This document shows, one piece after another, positions 24,406-34,034 of a stretch of 64,000 nucleotides of DNA; positions within the stretch are counted from its first letter, which is position 1, and the number at the start of each line of letters is the position of its first letter. Position numbers and translations under genes: made by a program. The notes below the pieces were generated by a model. It searched no databases and was not told the origin of the DNA. It saw only the letters and a program-made list of their open reading frames with translations. Origin of the DNA: Mycobacterium sp. HUMS_12744610 (GTDB lineage Bacteria > Actinomycetota > Actinomycetes > Mycobacteriales > Mycobacteriaceae). The stretch covers positions 3,286,001 through 3,350,000 of the forward strand of contig NZ_JBGEDP010000001.1 in NCBI RefSeq assembly GCF_041206865.1, given 5' to 3'.

Positions 24406-25293
24406 GTGACTTGGAGGGATGGCGGGCGCGAGGGCGGTGCCGCGCTGCCCGAACTGCGCAACACCGTCGTCGTGGCGGCGTTCGAGGGCTGGAACGACGC
24501 CGGTGACGCGGCCAGCGACGCGCTCGAGCACCTCGAGGCCATCTGGGAAGCGGAGGCCATCGTCGAGATCGACGACGAGGCGTACTACGACTACCAGGTG
24601 AATCGTCCGGTGATCCGCCAGATCGACGGCGTCACCCGCGAGCTGGTGTGGCCGGCGATGCGCATCTCGCACTGCCGGCCGCCGGGCAGTGGCCGCGACG
24701 TGGTGCTGATGCACGGGGTGGAGCCCAACATGCGCTGGCGCACCTTCTGCGCCGAGTTGGTGGCCATCGCCGACAAGCTCAACGTCGACACCGTCGTGAT
24801 CCTCGGCGCCCTGCTGGCCGACACGCCCCACACGCGACCGGTGCCCGTCTCCGGCGCGGCCTACTCGCCGGAGTCGGCGAAGCTGTTCGGCCTGGAGGAA
24901 ACGCGCTACGAGGGGCCGACCGGGATCGCCGGGGTCTTCCAGGACGCGTGCGTGGCCGCCGGGATCCCCGCGGTGACGTTCTGGGCGGCGGTGCCGCACT
25001 ACGTGTCGAGTCCGCCCAACCCGAAGGCGACGGTGGCGCTGCTGCGGCGCGTCGAAGAGGTGCTCGACATCGAGGTTCCGCTGGGCGATCTGCCCGCGCT
25101 GGCCGAGGAGTGGGAACAGTCGATCACCGAGGTGGCCGCCGAGGACGAGGACCTGGCCGAATACGTGGAGTCGCTGGAGCAGCGCGACGCCGAGGTCGAC
25201 ATGAGCGAAGTCCTGGGCAAGATCGACGGCGACGCGCTGGCTGCCGATTTCGAACGCTATCTGCGCCGCCGCCGCCCCGGATACGGGCGCTGA
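24406..25293 (+). CDS. PAC2-family protein (Rv2125-like)
   Basis: A 295-residue member of the PAC2 superfamily, named after a eukaryotic proteasome assembly chaperone. [22 protein letters not shown] near the start and [18 protein letters not shown] in the middle are typical. The C-terminal 60 residues are strongly acidic. A bacterial function has not been settled; its presence near the proteasome locus is suggestive only. GTG start follows the -10 box directly, so initiation is probably leaderless. The longer frame that starts at 24271 is not supported. Confidence 0.9.
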   Translation: MTWRDGGREGGAALPELRNTVVVAAFEGWNDAGDAASDALEHLEAIWEAEAIVEIDDEAYYDYQVNRPVIRQIDGVTRELVWPAMRISHCRPPGSGRDVVLMHGVEPNMRWRTFCAELVAIADKLNVDTVVILGALLADTPHTRPVPVSGAAYSPESAKLFGLEETRYEGPTGIAGVFQDACVAAGIPAVTFWAAVPHYVSSPPNPKATVALLRRVEEVLDIEVPLGDLPALAEEWEQSITEVAAEDEDLAEYVESLEQRDAEVDMSEVLGKIDGDALAADFERYLRRRRPGYGR

Positions 25294-25408
25294 GTCCGCC
25301 CCACCGACGAGACCGCCACAATTTGCCGTCATCGGCGGCGATGCGAAAAAATCGGCAGTTCAAGGGCAAACCCAGCCGGACGGCGTAAGCGACGACGATA
25401 GGACCCGC

Positions 25409-26887
25409 ATGGCCGCGTGCCCCGATCCCGACAGTCCGGCGCCCGGCGGGGACCCCCTCGGCGAAGAGGCCGGCTATCACAAGGGACTCAAGCCGCGGCA
25501 GCTGCAGATGATCGGCATCGGGGGTGCGATCGGGACCGGACTCTTCCTCGGCGCCGGCGGGCGGCTCGCCAAAGCGGGGCCCGGGCTGTTCCTCGTCTAC
25601 GCGTTGTGCGGTGTCTTCGTCTTCCTGATCCTGCGAGCCCTGGGCGAGTTGGTGCTGCACCGCCCGTCGTCGGGCTCATTCGTGTCCTACGCGCGGGAAT
25701 TCTTCGGCGAGAAGGCCGCGTACGTCGTCGGGTGGATGTACTTCCTGAACTGGGCGATGACGTCGATCGTGGACACCACCGCGATCGCCACCTACCTGCA
25801 CCGGTGGAGCTTTTTCGCCGTCGTCCCCCAATGGCTCCTGGCCCTGATCGCCCTGGCGGCCATCCTGGGCATGAACCTGATCTCGGTGGAATGGTTCGGC
25901 GAGCTGGAGTTCTGGGCTGCGCTGATCAAGGTGTTCGCGCTGATCGCCTTCCTGGTCGTGGGGACCGTCTTTCTCGCCGGCCGCTATTCCATCGACGGGC
26001 GCAGCACCGGATTGAGTCTTTGGACGGGCCATGGCGGCTTCTTCCCGACCGGGCTGGCGCCCCTGCTGGTGGTCACCTCCGGCGTCGTGTTCGCCTACGC
26101 CGCGGTCGAACTCGTGGGCACCGCGGCCGGGGAGACCGCGGAACCGGAGAAGATCATGCCGCGGGCCATCAACTCCGTGATCGCGCGCATCGCGGTGTTC
26201 TACGTCGGGTCGGTCGCCCTGCTCGCCCTGCTGCTGCCCTACACCGCCTACAAGGCCGGGGAGAGCCCGTTCGTCACGTTCTTTTCCAAGGTCGGCTTCT
26301 ACGGCGCCGGGGACCTGATGAACATCGTGGTCCTCACCGCGGCGCTGTCGAGCCTGAACGCGGGCCTCTACTCGACCGGCCGCGTCATGCATTCGATAGC
26401 GATGAGCGGCAGCGGCCCGAAGTTCGCGAAGCGGATGTCCCGCAACGGCGTGCCCTACGGCGGCATCGCGATGACGGCCGTCATCTGCCTATTCGGGATC
26501 GCGCTGAACGCCTTCAACCCCGGCGAGGCGTTCGAGATCGTGCTCAACGTCGCAGCGCTGGGCATCATCGCGTCGTGGGCCACGATCGTGCTGTGCCAGC
26601 TTCAGCTCCGCCGGGCGGCGCGCGCGGGGCTCCTGCAGCGCCCGCGGTTCCGCATGCCGCTGACGCCGTACAGCGGGTACGCGACCCTGGCGTTCCTGGT
26701 CGCCATCCTGGTTTTGATGGGCTTCGACGCACCGATCGGCACGTGGACGGTGGCATCGCTGCTGGTGATCGTCCCGGCCCTGGTCGTGGGGTGGTACGTG
26801 GTGCGCCACCGCGTCATGGCCGTCGCGGATCGGCGCACGGTGCCGCAGCCGCCGATTGCCAACCCGCCGGTGCACCCGCGAGACTGA
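25409..26887 (+). CDS. ansP1: L-asparagine permease AnsP1 (APC-family transporter)
   Basis: A 492-residue amino acid-proton symporter with about 12 membrane helices. The APC signature [20 protein letters not shown] is at residues 25-44; the helix 3 and 6 segments ([33 protein letters not shown]) match the AnsP1 group. M. tuberculosis AnsP1 is reported to import aspartate. The N-terminus is a short Pro/Asp-rich extension. The start at 25409 is the first ATG. Confidence 0.93.
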   Translation: MAACPDPDSPAPGGDPLGEEAGYHKGLKPRQLQMIGIGGAIGTGLFLGAGGRLAKAGPGLFLVYALCGVFVFLILRALGELVLHRPSSGSFVSYAREFFGEKAAYVVGWMYFLNWAMTSIVDTTAIATYLHRWSFFAVVPQWLLALIALAAILGMNLISVEWFGELEFWAALIKVFALIAFLVVGTVFLAGRYSIDGRSTGLSLWTGHGGFFPTGLAPLLVVTSGVVFAYAAVELVGTAAGETAEPEKIMPRAINSVIARIAVFYVGSVALLALLLPYTAYKAGESPFVTFFSKVGFYGAGDLMNIVVLTAALSSLNAGLYSTGRVMHSIAMSGSGPKFAKRMSRNGVPYGGIAMTAVICLFGIALNAFNPGEAFEIVLNVAALGIIASWATIVLCQLQLRRAARAGLLQRPRFRMPLTPYSGYATLAFLVAILVLMGFDAPIGTWTVASLLVIVPALVVGWYVVRHRVMAVADRRTVPQPPIANPPVHPRD

Positions 26888-26925
26888 TGCCCGTCGCCGA
26901 ACCCCGCCCGCAGGAGTGAACCGCC

Positions 26926-27105
26926 ATTCGCAACCGCTACGCCGCCACACCCCCGCTGTACGGAATGGCCATGGTCTTTTTGGCCATCGCCGTCGTCGCG
27001 GCCACCGCGTACCTGCACGCGGGCTGGTGGTCGGCCATCGGGTACGGCGCCGCGGCGCTCATCGCCGTGGTCGGCTTCGCGCTCATCTTTCGCGACCTGT
27101 CCTGA
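26926..27105 (+). CDS. Small membrane protein (Rv2128-like), possible ATT start
   Basis: A 59-residue protein with two hydrophobic helices and the end ALIFRDLS. The frame is closed by a stop at 26917, and the first codon after a well-placed AGGAG (26912-26916) is ATT at 26926, followed by RNRYAATPPLYG. The next in-frame ATG is at 26965 and would give 46 residues. ATT initiation is rare, but ribosome-binding spacing supports it. Function unknown; probably co-transcribed with ansP1. Confidence 0.6.
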   Translation: MRNRYAATPPLYGMAMVFLAIAVVAATAYLHAGWWSAIGYGAAALIAVVGFALIFRDLS

Positions 27106-27122
27106 CGCCGGGCGCGGACGGG

Positions 27123-28007
27123 TCAGGCCCCGGGCTTCTGCAAATCCTCGTTGTAGGCGCTCGTGGAGCGGCCGAGCGCGGCGACCTCGGCGTCCATCCG
27201 CGGCAGCAACTCGGCGGTGGTCCTGCGGATGGGCAGTGCCCCGACCGGGGTGGACAGCACCGGTTTGAGCCAGCGGAACGCGCCGACCCAGGGCGGGCAG
27301 TAGACGTGGTCCCGGCGGCCCTCGATGCCCTTCACCAGGGCGTCGGCGCACTTGTCGACGGTGGTCGTCTTGTTCAGCGGCCACGGCAGCTTGGCGAGCA
27401 GCTCGGCGAAGGAGGGCAGGTCAGTCTTGGTGTCGCGGACCAGCGCGGTGTCGATCCAGGACATGTGCGAGGAGCCCACCCCGACGCCCCGGTGGGCCAG
27501 CTCCAGGCGCAGCGCGTCGGCCAGGATCTCGACGCCGGCCTTCGACGCGTTGTAGGGCGCCAGCCCCGGGGCTGCGGCGTATGCCGCCAGCGACGAGACG
27601 ACGAGCACGTAGCCACGACGGTCGATCACCGACGGCAGGGTGGCGCGCACGGTGTGGAAAACGCCCAGCACGTTGACGTCCAGCACCCGCTTGAACGCCT
27701 CGGGATCGACCTGCAGCACCGATCCGTAGCTGGCGATGCCGGCGTTGGCCACGACGACGTCGATGCCGCCGAAGCGTTCGACGGCCTTCGCTGCCGCCGC
27801 CTGCATGGCGGGCAGATCGCGCACGTCGGCGACCGCGGTCAGCACCACGTCCTCGCCGAGCTCAGTGGCCAAGGTGTCGAGCTCGACCTTGTCCAGGTCG
27901 GTCAGCACGAGTTTGGCGCCCTTGTCGCGCAGCCGGCGGGCGGTCTCGGCCCCGATCCCCCGGGCGCCACCGGTGATGAAGACGACTTTGCCCTGCAGCG
28001 ATGTCAT
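27123..28007 (-). CDS. Short-chain dehydrogenase/reductase (Rv2129c-like)
   Basis: A 294-residue NAD(P)-dependent oxidoreductase of the classical SDR type. It has the cofactor motif TGGARGIG (residues 13-20), NAG (NAGIAS) and the catalytic Ser-Tyr-Lys set (VVSSLAAYAAAPGLAPYNASKAG). The substrate is not evident; the C-terminal 90 residues are those of a lipid- or steroid-type SDR. Start at the ATG at 28007, which lies 7 nt after a TACCTT box. It faces away from mshC by 25 bp on the same strand. Confidence 0.9.
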   Translation of the reverse strand: MTSLQGKVVFITGGARGIGAETARRLRDKGAKLVLTDLDKVELDTLATELGEDVVLTAVADVRDLPAMQAAAAKAVERFGGIDVVVANAGIASYGSVLQVDPEAFKRVLDVNVLGVFHTVRATLPSVIDRRGYVLVVSSLAAYAAAPGLAPYNASKAGVEILADALRLELAHRGVGVGSSHMSWIDTALVRDTKTDLPSFAELLAKLPWPLNKTTTVDKCADALVKGIEGRRDHVYCPPWVGAFRWLKPVLSTPVGALPIRRTTAELLPRMDAEVAALGRSTSAYNEDLQKPGA

Positions 28008-28014
28008 GGCCGAA

Positions 28015-28020
28015 AAGGTA
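28015..28020 (-). promoter_or_regulatory. -10 box of leaderless SDR promoter
   Basis: TACCTT on the minus strand, 7 nt before the ATG at 28007. It sits between the mshC stop and the SDR start. Confidence 0.45.
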
Positions 28021-28032
28021 CCGCCGCGCCGC

Positions 28033-29280
28033 CTAGAGGTCCACCCCGAGCAGCGCATCGACCGCGGTCGCGACCAGCCGGGGCGCGGCGGTGTCGTGGC
28101 CGCCGTATTCGAGCGCGTCGGTGACCCAACCGTCAAGGGCAGCAAGGGCTTTGGGGGTGTCCAGGTCGTCGGCCAGGTAGCGCCGCAGCCGGGCGAGGAC
28201 GTCGGCGGCGTCCGGGCCCGCCGGCAGCGCCGCGGCGGTGCGCCAGCGCCGCAGCCGCGCCGTCGCCTCGGCGAGCACCTGCTCGCTCCAGAACCGGTCG
28301 GCGCGGTAGTGCCCGGCGAGCAGGCCGAGCCGGACGGCCGCCGGCTCGACGCCCCGCGCGCGCAGCGCCGAGACCAGGACCAGGTTGCCGCGGCTCTTGG
28401 ACATCTTGTGGCCGTCCCAGCCGATCATCCCGGCGTGCACGTAGTGGCGCGCGAAACGCCGCTCGCCCCCGACGCATTCGGCGTGGGCGGCGGTGAACTC
28501 GTGATGCGGGAAGATCAGGTCGCTGCCACCGCCCTGGATGTCCAGTCCGCTGCCGAGGCGGCTGAGCGCGATCGCCGCGCATTCGACGTGCCAGCCGGGC
28601 CGGCCGGCCCCGAACGGTGACGGCCAGCTGGGCTCCCCGGGCCGCGCGGCCCGCCACAGCACGGCGTCGAGCGCGTCGGACTTACCCGGCCGATCCGGGT
28701 CGCCGCCACGCTCGGCGAACAGCCGCAGCATGGTCTCGCGGTCGTAGCCGGACTCGTAGCCGAACTGCAGGGTGGCATCCGCGCGGTAGTAGACGTCGGG
28801 GTACTCGTCCTCGACGGTGTAGGCCGCCCCGGCGGCGACCATTTTCTCGACGAGTTCGACGACCTCGGCGATCGCCTCGGTGGCGCCGACGTAGTCGTGG
28901 GGCGGCAGGACGCGCAGCGCGGCCATGTCCTCGCGGAACAGGGCCACCTCGCGGTCGCCGAGCTCTCGCCAGTCGATGCCGTCGCGGTCGGCGCGCTCGA
29001 ACAATGGGTCGTCGACGTCGGTGACGTTCTGCACGTAGCGGACGTCGTGACCGGCGTCCAGCCAATACCGGTGCACGAGGTCGAACGTCAGGTAGGTGGC
29101 GGCGTGCCCCAGGTGGGTCGCGTCATACGGCGTGATCCCGCAGACGTACATGCCGGCGACCGCGCCCGGGCCGGTGCCGACCGTCACCGGGCGGACCTGA
29201 CGGTCGGAGGTGTCATAGAGCCGCAGCTCCGGGCCGCGTCCGGGCAACTCCGGAACCCCGGGAGAACTCCACGACTGCAT
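28033..29280 (-). CDS. mshC: Mycothiol synthesis ligase MshC (cysteine:GlcN-Ins ligase)
   Basis: ATP-dependent ligation of L-cysteine to glucosaminyl-inositol, a step in mycothiol synthesis. The 415-residue protein resembles cysteinyl-tRNA synthetase: HIGH-type motif THLGHA (residues 55-60), the zinc and cysteine pocket ([19 protein letters not shown]), and KMSKS near residue 292, but it lacks the tRNA anticodon-binding domain, which identifies MshC. The start at 29280 (MQSWSSPGV) lies 7 nt after a TAAAGT box. A longer open frame upstream is non-coding. Confidence 0.95.
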   Translation of the reverse strand: MQSWSSPGVPELPGRGPELRLYDTSDRQVRPVTVGTGPGAVAGMYVCGITPYDATHLGHAATYLTFDLVHRYWLDAGHDVRYVQNVTDVDDPLFERADRDGIDWRELGDREVALFREDMAALRVLPPHDYVGATEAIAEVVELVEKMVAAGAAYTVEDEYPDVYYRADATLQFGYESGYDRETMLRLFAERGGDPDRPGKSDALDAVLWRAARPGEPSWPSPFGAGRPGWHVECAAIALSRLGSGLDIQGGGSDLIFPHHEFTAAHAECVGGERRFARHYVHAGMIGWDGHKMSKSRGNLVLVSALRARGVEPAAVRLGLLAGHYRADRFWSEQVLAEATARLRRWRTAAALPAGPDAADVLARLRRYLADDLDTPKALAALDGWVTDALEYGGHDTAAPRLVATAVDALLGVDL

Positions 29281-29287
29281 GCCCCCG

Positions 29288-29293
29288 ACTTTA
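29288..29293 (-). promoter_or_regulatory. -10 box of leaderless mshC promoter
   Basis: TAAAGT on the minus strand, 7 nt before the mshC ATG, directly downstream of a palindromic repeat. Confidence 0.55.
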
Positions 29294-29294
29294 G

Positions 29295-29326
29295 GCGCGG
29301 CGACGATGCGGCCCGGAACGGGCCGC
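29295..29326 (-). repeat. 32-bp palindromic repeat at the mshC promoter, copy 1
   Basis: Contains GCGGCCCG-GAA-CGGGCCGC. It is identical to 29351..29382 and similar to the element at the dop promoter (10247..10288). Confidence 0.75.
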
Positions 29327-29350
29327 TGAGTAGGCGCGCAATCCAACCCA

Positions 29351-29382
29351 GCGCGGCGACGATGCGGCCCGGAACGGGCCGC
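29351..29382 (-). repeat. 32-bp palindromic repeat, copy 2
   Basis: Exact second copy, offset by 56 bp from copy 1. The rest of the 29281-29641 gap is AT-richer than average and shows no other gene. Confidence 0.75.
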
Positions 29383-29641
29383 ATGGACACCCCCTACAAA
29401 CCGAAAGTCGTGTCGCGCGTCCTCACCGCGCAATTCTGCACGATTAGAACGCGAATTCGCAGTGCATTGTTGAGTCAGCGATACCGAACCAGGACCAACG
29501 ACTCCCCCATTGGTTTTCGAGCTAGAAAAGCGGTCGAAAAATTCAGACGGCCAATAACGCGAATATCTTGTTAGGATTTGATTCGCGACAATATTTACCG
29601 GCCCGTCTTCGCGGGCCGCCTTTCCGAGAGGGGAGAAAGCC

Positions 29642-30445
29642 ATGTCGGTGTTGAGCATCGAGCCGGACGCCATATCGGGAGCAGCCGCAAAATTGGAGGA
29701 CCTCAACGCTGCCCTGCGCAGCGCGACGGTGGCGGCGGCGAGCAGAACAACCGCGATCGCGGCGCCGGCCTCTGATGAGGTGTCGAGGGCAGTCACATCC
29801 CTTTTTGGTGCGCACGCGCAAGAATTCCAGGCCCTAAGCACCAGGGCGGCGGCTTTTCATGATCAATTTGTTAGCCTATTGAGCCACGGGGCGGCACAGT
29901 ATCTGAATGCCGAGTTTACTAATGCTGAAACTGTCGCGAATTCGATCAACGGGACCTCGACACCGGCCGCGCTCGCCGTCATCGGCCTTAACGAGCAGAC
30001 CTTCAACATCCCGTTCGGCCCGTTCACGATAACAGCGAATCAGACGCTCACCCTCACGAACAGTGGATTTTCCGGAATAATTCAGGGAAGCCTTAGCTTC
30101 AACGGTCCGCACGGTTTAGTAAATGTGTTCTCAGGCAACGGGAACGAGAACTTCTCTGCGCTCAACGGCATATTGTCGGGAGACTTCGCTGGAAGCGGCT
30201 CATCGATTTCGGCCACCGGATACGGATCCCTCAATGAACTCTCCGGTGCGTTCTCCGCCGTGTTGAACGGGCTCGGTCCGTCCTGGTACGCAGGGGGTTC
30301 GATCGGCGGGTTCCTTCCCGTGAACGGCACCGGGTCCCCCCAAATCACCGCGCTCTCGTTGATGTTCGACGGGAGACTGTTGCCCGTCCAGCCGCTCATC
30401 GGCGACTTGAACCTGCTATTGCGGCAGTGGTACCCCTACATGTAG
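29642..30445 (+). CDS. PE-family protein with a novel C-terminal domain
   Basis: A 267-residue protein. Residues 1-95 form a PE domain ([20 protein letters not shown], two helices) with the type VII secretion signal YLNAE at 87-91. Residues 100-267 are rich in Gly, Asn, Ser and Phe but lack PGRS repeats; the pattern ([33 protein letters not shown]) suggests beta strands and a secreted or surface domain. Codon use is less GC-rich than its neighbours, suggesting transfer or relaxed selection. A GAGGGGAGAAAG ribosome-binding region precedes the ATG. No PPE partner is next to it. Confidence 0.85.
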   Translation: MSVLSIEPDAISGAAAKLEDLNAALRSATVAAASRTTAIAAPASDEVSRAVTSLFGAHAQEFQALSTRAAAFHDQFVSLLSHGAAQYLNAEFTNAETVANSINGTSTPAALAVIGLNEQTFNIPFGPFTITANQTLTLTNSGFSGIIQGSLSFNGPHGLVNVFSGNGNENFSALNGILSGDFAGSGSSISATGYGSLNELSGAFSAVLNGLGPSWYAGGSIGGFLPVNGTGSPQITALSLMFDGRLLPVQPLIGDLNLLLRQWYPYM

Positions 30446-30486
30446 TCGGCCGCCGAGGAGACGTGCAGCCTCGGCGTGGCCGCTGG

Positions 30487-31275
30487 TCACCGGTAGGCGT
30501 CGCGTATCGCTCCGAGCAGAATCGGCGCCAGCTCGGCACGGCACATCACGAAGTCGGGCAGGTAGGGGTCGTACTGGTTGTAGCGCAGCGGGGAACCGTC
30601 GAGGCGCGACGCGTGCATGCCGGCGGCCATCAACACCCCGGCCGGCGCCGCCGAGTCCCACTCCCATTGCCCGCCGGCGTGCACGTAGGCGTCGACCTCG
30701 CCGTCGATCACGGCCATCGCCTTGGCGCCCGCCGAACCGATCGCCACGGGCTGGATGGGCAGCATCTGGTGGATGCGGTAGAGCACCGCGGGCGGCCTGG
30801 TGGCGCTGACCGCGATCCGGATGGTGCCGGTGACGCCGACGCGCGCGGCGTCGGCGGTCACCGTGTCGCTCCGGTACACCGTGTTGCCGCGGGCCGGCAA
30901 TGCCACTGCGGCGTCGGTGATCTCGCGCTGGCCGTCGGTGGGCCGCTGCCACAACGCGACGTGGACCGCCCAGTCGTCGCGGCCGGGGGTGGAGAACTCC
31001 CGGGTGCCGTCGAGCGGGTCGACGATCCACACCCGGTCGCGCTGCAGCCGGACCAGGTCGTCGTGGGCTTCCTCGCTGAGCACCGCGTCGCCCGGACGCT
31101 CGGCGCGCAGCCGCCGCAGCAACAGGTCGTTGGCCAGCCGGTCGCCCGCGTCGCCGAGCATCCACGGATGACCGAAGCCGATCTCCTCGCGCACCTTGAG
31201 CAGCAACTCCCCGGCGTCGGCGGCGAGATCGGCGGCCAGTGCGGCATCGGTCATCTCATCCGCGCCGGGGCTCAC
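30487..31275 (-). CDS. cysQ: 3'-phosphoadenosine 5'-phosphate phosphatase CysQ
   Basis: Hydrolyses PAP (and related inositol and sugar bisphosphates), relieving product inhibition in sulfate assimilation. The 262-residue inositol monophosphatase-fold protein has SEEAHDD and [16 protein letters not shown] metal-binding motifs and [11 protein letters not shown] near the C-terminus. The start is a GTG at 31275 (VSPGADEM). It converges with the PE gene and is downstream of the SCO1664-family gene with a 43-bp gap. Confidence 0.93.
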   Translation of the reverse strand: MSPGADEMTDAALAADLAADAGELLLKVREEIGFGHPWMLGDAGDRLANDLLLRRLRAERPGDAVLSEEAHDDLVRLQRDRVWIVDPLDGTREFSTPGRDDWAVHVALWQRPTDGQREITDAAVALPARGNTVYRSDTVTADAARVGVTGTIRIAVSATRPPAVLYRIHQMLPIQPVAIGSAGAKAMAVIDGEVDAYVHAGGQWEWDSAAPAGVLMAAGMHASRLDGSPLRYNQYDPYLPDFVMCRAELAPILLGAIRDAYR

Positions 31276-31318
31276 CGTCCCAGTATCGCCGACGCCGGAG
31301 CCGGCGTCGGAGTCCGCG

Positions 31319-32134
31319 TCAGAAGGCCGGCCACGGAATGGGGCGGTGCCGGTTGGGTTCGGGCATCACCGGCTTGTCCAGCAGCGCCTGGGCGCGCCCG
31401 CGCAGGGCCAGAATCTCGGCCGGGGTGACGTGCCCGGCCAATTCGTCGCACAACGAACCGCGCAGGGCGTCGACGAGGCCGGCGACCGCCTCGCACGTCG
31501 CGTCGTCGATCGGCTTGCCGGCCCAGCCCCACAACACCGTGCGCAGTTTGTTCTCGACGTGCAGGCAGACACCGTGGTCGACCCCGTAGACCCGCCCGTC
31601 GATCCCGGACAGGACATGACCGCCCTTGCGATCGGCGTTGTTGACCAGGATGTCGAAGACCGCGATCCGCCGTAGCCGAAGGTCGTCGGCGTGCATCAGG
31701 ACGACCTCGTCGCCGGCGTAGTCGTAGGCCCGCAGCACCGGCAGATAACCCGGCTGCGGCTTGCCGGCGGGAAACAAATCGATCAGGTCCGGTCCCGGCC
31801 GGGGATCGGCGCCGACCGCGTCGCCGGGTTGCTGCACCCACAGCTGCACCATGCCCGGGCCGGCGGGCCCGTCACGAATCACGGTGTAGGGCACGATGTC
31901 CCAACCCAGCTGCACCGACACCAGGTAGGTGCCGACCTCCCGGCCGGCCAGGGTCCCGTCGGGAAAATCCCACAGCGGCTGCTCCCCCGAGACGGGCTTG
32001 TAGACGCAGTGCACGGTCGAGCGGCCCAGGCTCGCCTCGCACAGGAAGGTGGCGTTGCTGGCCGAGCGGATCCGTCCGAGCATCGTCAGCTCGCCGTCGC
32101 GCAGCACCTCTCGCCGGTCATTCGTCGACGTCAT
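31319..32134 (-). CDS. SCO1664-family kinase-fold protein (Rv2133c-like)
   Basis: A 271-residue protein of the actinobacterial SCO1664 family, which has a distant PI3/4-kinase or HipA-like fold. [16 protein letters not shown] and [23 protein letters not shown] resemble the catalytic (D-x-x-x-N) and metal-binding (D-H) segments of this fold. Target is unknown. Its 5' end overlaps the 3' end of the DUF3090 gene by 17 bp, and both families are usually found together in actinobacteria. Confidence 0.88.
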   Translation of the reverse strand: MTSTNDRREVLRDGELTMLGRIRSASNATFLCEASLGRSTVHCVYKPVSGEQPLWDFPDGTLAGREVGTYLVSVQLGWDIVPYTVIRDGPAGPGMVQLWVQQPGDAVGADPRPGPDLIDLFPAGKPQPGYLPVLRAYDYAGDEVVLMHADDLRLRRIAVFDILVNNADRKGGHVLSGIDGRVYGVDHGVCLHVENKLRTVLWGWAGKPIDDATCEAVAGLVDALRGSLCDELAGHVTPAEILALRGRAQALLDKPVMPEPNRHRPIPWPAF

Positions 32135-32705
32135 CGCCGGGCCCGAGCAGCGCGCCGCGCCGGTAGCCGTTCGTGCGCGCGCAGATGTGACCGTCAGGGT
32201 CCAGCGGTTCCTCGCACAACGGGCAGGGCGGGCGTCCCGCGGAGATGACGCGGTTGGAGCGGCTGGCGAACTGGCGCGCCGACTCCGGCGTCAGGAACAC
32301 CCGTACGGCGTCGGGGCCCTCCTCGGTGTCGTCGAGCACCACCGAGGCGTCGAACTCGCCGTCGGTGACCGCCAGCAGTTCGACCACCACCGTCTGGGCC
32401 TCCGAATCCCAGCCCAGCCCCATCGTGCCGACCCGGAACTCCGCGTCGACGGGCGTGACCAGCGGGCTGAGGTCGTCGATCTCGGAGGGCTCCGGCGGCA
32501 CGGGCGTACCGAACCTGCGGTTCACCTCGAGCAGCAGCGCACCGATGCGTTCGGCCAGCACCGCAACCTGTTGCTTCTCCAACATCACGGACACCACCCG
32601 CGCATCGTGCACGGCCTGGATGTAGAACGTGCGATTGCCGGGCTGGCCGACGGTCCCGGCCACGAATCGGTCGGGGGTGCGGAAGACGTGAATTGCGCGG
32701 GGCAT
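32118..32705 (-). CDS. DUF3090 family protein (Rv2134c-like)
   Basis: A 195-residue protein beginning MPRAIHVFRTPDRFVAGTVGQPG. It ends with a small Cys motif (CPLCEEPLDPDGHIC), a likely zinc knuckle, and NGYRRG. DUF3090 has no assigned activity. It is followed by the SCO1664-family gene in an overlapping arrangement, and preceded by a broken histidine phosphatase; the three genes form a conserved actinobacterial cluster. Confidence 0.88.
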   Translation of the reverse strand: MPRAIHVFRTPDRFVAGTVGQPGNRTFYIQAVHDARVVSVMLEKQQVAVLAERIGALLLEVNRRFGTPVPPEPSEIDDLSPLVTPVDAEFRVGTMGLGWDSEAQTVVVELLAVTDGEFDASVVLDDTEEGPDAVRVFLTPESARQFASRSNRVISAGRPPCPLCEEPLDPDGHICARTNGYRRGALLGPGDDVDE

Positions 32706-32780
32706 GGCACTTCCAAAATACCGGCTGTTGCCGTCGCCGTGCGATCCGATGGGGGACCCGATCGTCGCGCGGCGGCGAAA

Positions 32781-33517
32781 TCAGTCGGTCGAGCCGCCGA
32801 CCACCGCGTCGCCGGCCGGCACCGCCCCGGACGATTGTTCCTGCGCCTGTCCCGGCTCCTCCCGGGCGTCGTCCTTGGGGGTGGGCGCCGCCCGCAACGC
32901 GGCCGATAGCCGCGCACCGGTGTGGTTGACGTGCAGCACGAACGGCCGCAGCTCGGTGTAGCGGATGACGCTGACCGAGATCGGGTCGGCGGTGACGCGC
33001 TGGAAGCCGTCGAGATGGATGCCGTAGGCGTCGGCGATCACCGCCTTGATGACATCACCGTGGGTGCACGCCACCCACAGCGCGTCGGCCCCGTGTTGCT
33101 CGGCCAGCCGGCGGTCGTGTTCGCGTACGGCGGCCACCGCGCGGGCCTGGACCTGCGCCAGCCCCTCGCCGCCGGGGAACACCGCCGCGCTGGGGTGGGC
33201 CTGGACCACCTTCCACAGCGACTCGCCCGCCAAGTCGCCCAGCTTGCGACCCGTCCATTCCCCGTAGTCCACTTCGGCGAGCCGGTCGTCGACCTGCGGC
33301 TCGAGGCACAGGGACTCTGCGAGCGGTTCGACGGTGCGCCGGCAGCGCAGAAGGGGGAGCAGACGACCGCGCGGATCGGCAGGTCGCCGATCCGGTCGAT
33401 CAGGCCGGCCGCCTGTTCGCGTCCCCTGTCGTCGAGATCGACGCCCTCGGACCGGCCCGCGAGGACGCCCGCGGTGTTTGCGGCGGACCGGCCGTGCCGC
33501 ACCAACATCACGGTCAT
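32781..33517 (-). pseudogene. Histidine phosphatase-family gene with frameshift (Rv2135c-like)
   Basis: The first frame (from the ATG at 33517) reads MTVMLVRHGRSAANTAGVLAG, with the catalytic RHG, to AVVCSP. The second frame continues with EVDYGEWTGRKLGDL and holds the other catalytic pieces (ACTHGDVIKA). The joint is a run of five C on the minus strand (33353-33357) where six would keep the frame open and give CSPLLRCRRTVEPLAE. It is a true mutation, a sequencing error at a homopolymer, or a phase-variable tract. Two separate genes are unlikely, as neither half is a complete domain. Confidence 0.8.
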
Positions 33518-33622
33518 GCCGCGGCCAGCGCAGCCGAGACGACGCCAGGGAGCCGAGCCGTCGTCGAAACCGCAGTCACGACGACGACGGTACCTGGTGC
33601 CCAGGGCTGCCGACCGACCTGA

Positions 33623-33925
33623 CTAGCGTGAGACGGGCACTGCGTGCGCGACCGAGTCGCGCACCGCCGCGGTCAGGCTGCGCTCGTCGGTGAGGTCGAT
33701 GTCGACCAGGCCGCGGACCGCGGTGGCGACCACCTCTTCGGCCTGCGGAACCGGCCCGGCCAGGCGCGGCCGGTACACCTCGACGACGAGCGATCCGTGC
33801 TCGATGCGGAAGGAGAAACTACGCCCGTCTCCGACCCGCCCGTAGCCACTGGCGAAAATCCCCGTCAACATGTCCTCGACCGCGAAATGGTCGTCTACGA
33901 CATGCCGGTCAACGGTGACGGTCAT
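33623..33925 (-). CDS. Conserved hypothetical protein (Rv2137c-like)
   Basis: A 100-residue small protein, MTVTVDRHVVDDHFAVEDML at the N-terminus. It has no signal peptide, membrane helix or known motif. Size and place suggest the Rv2137c family, but the M. tuberculosis protein is longer, so the N-terminus here may be shorter. It lies next to the broken phosphatase gene with a 105-bp gap that would hold uppP in M. tuberculosis. Confidence 0.75.
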   Translation of the reverse strand: MTVTVDRHVVDDHFAVEDMLTGIFASGYGRVGDGRSFSFRIEHGSLVVEVYRPRLAGPVPQAEEVVATAVRGLVDIDLTDERSLTAAVRDSVAHAVPVSR

Positions 33926-34034
33926 GTGGGGAACATACCTCTCCGGTACGGCCCGGTGTCGCCTACATGGCCGTATCGGATACGAAACCGTTCCTTAGAA
34001 TTGACCTTTCCGTTATCCGACCCGAGGTTGCCCG

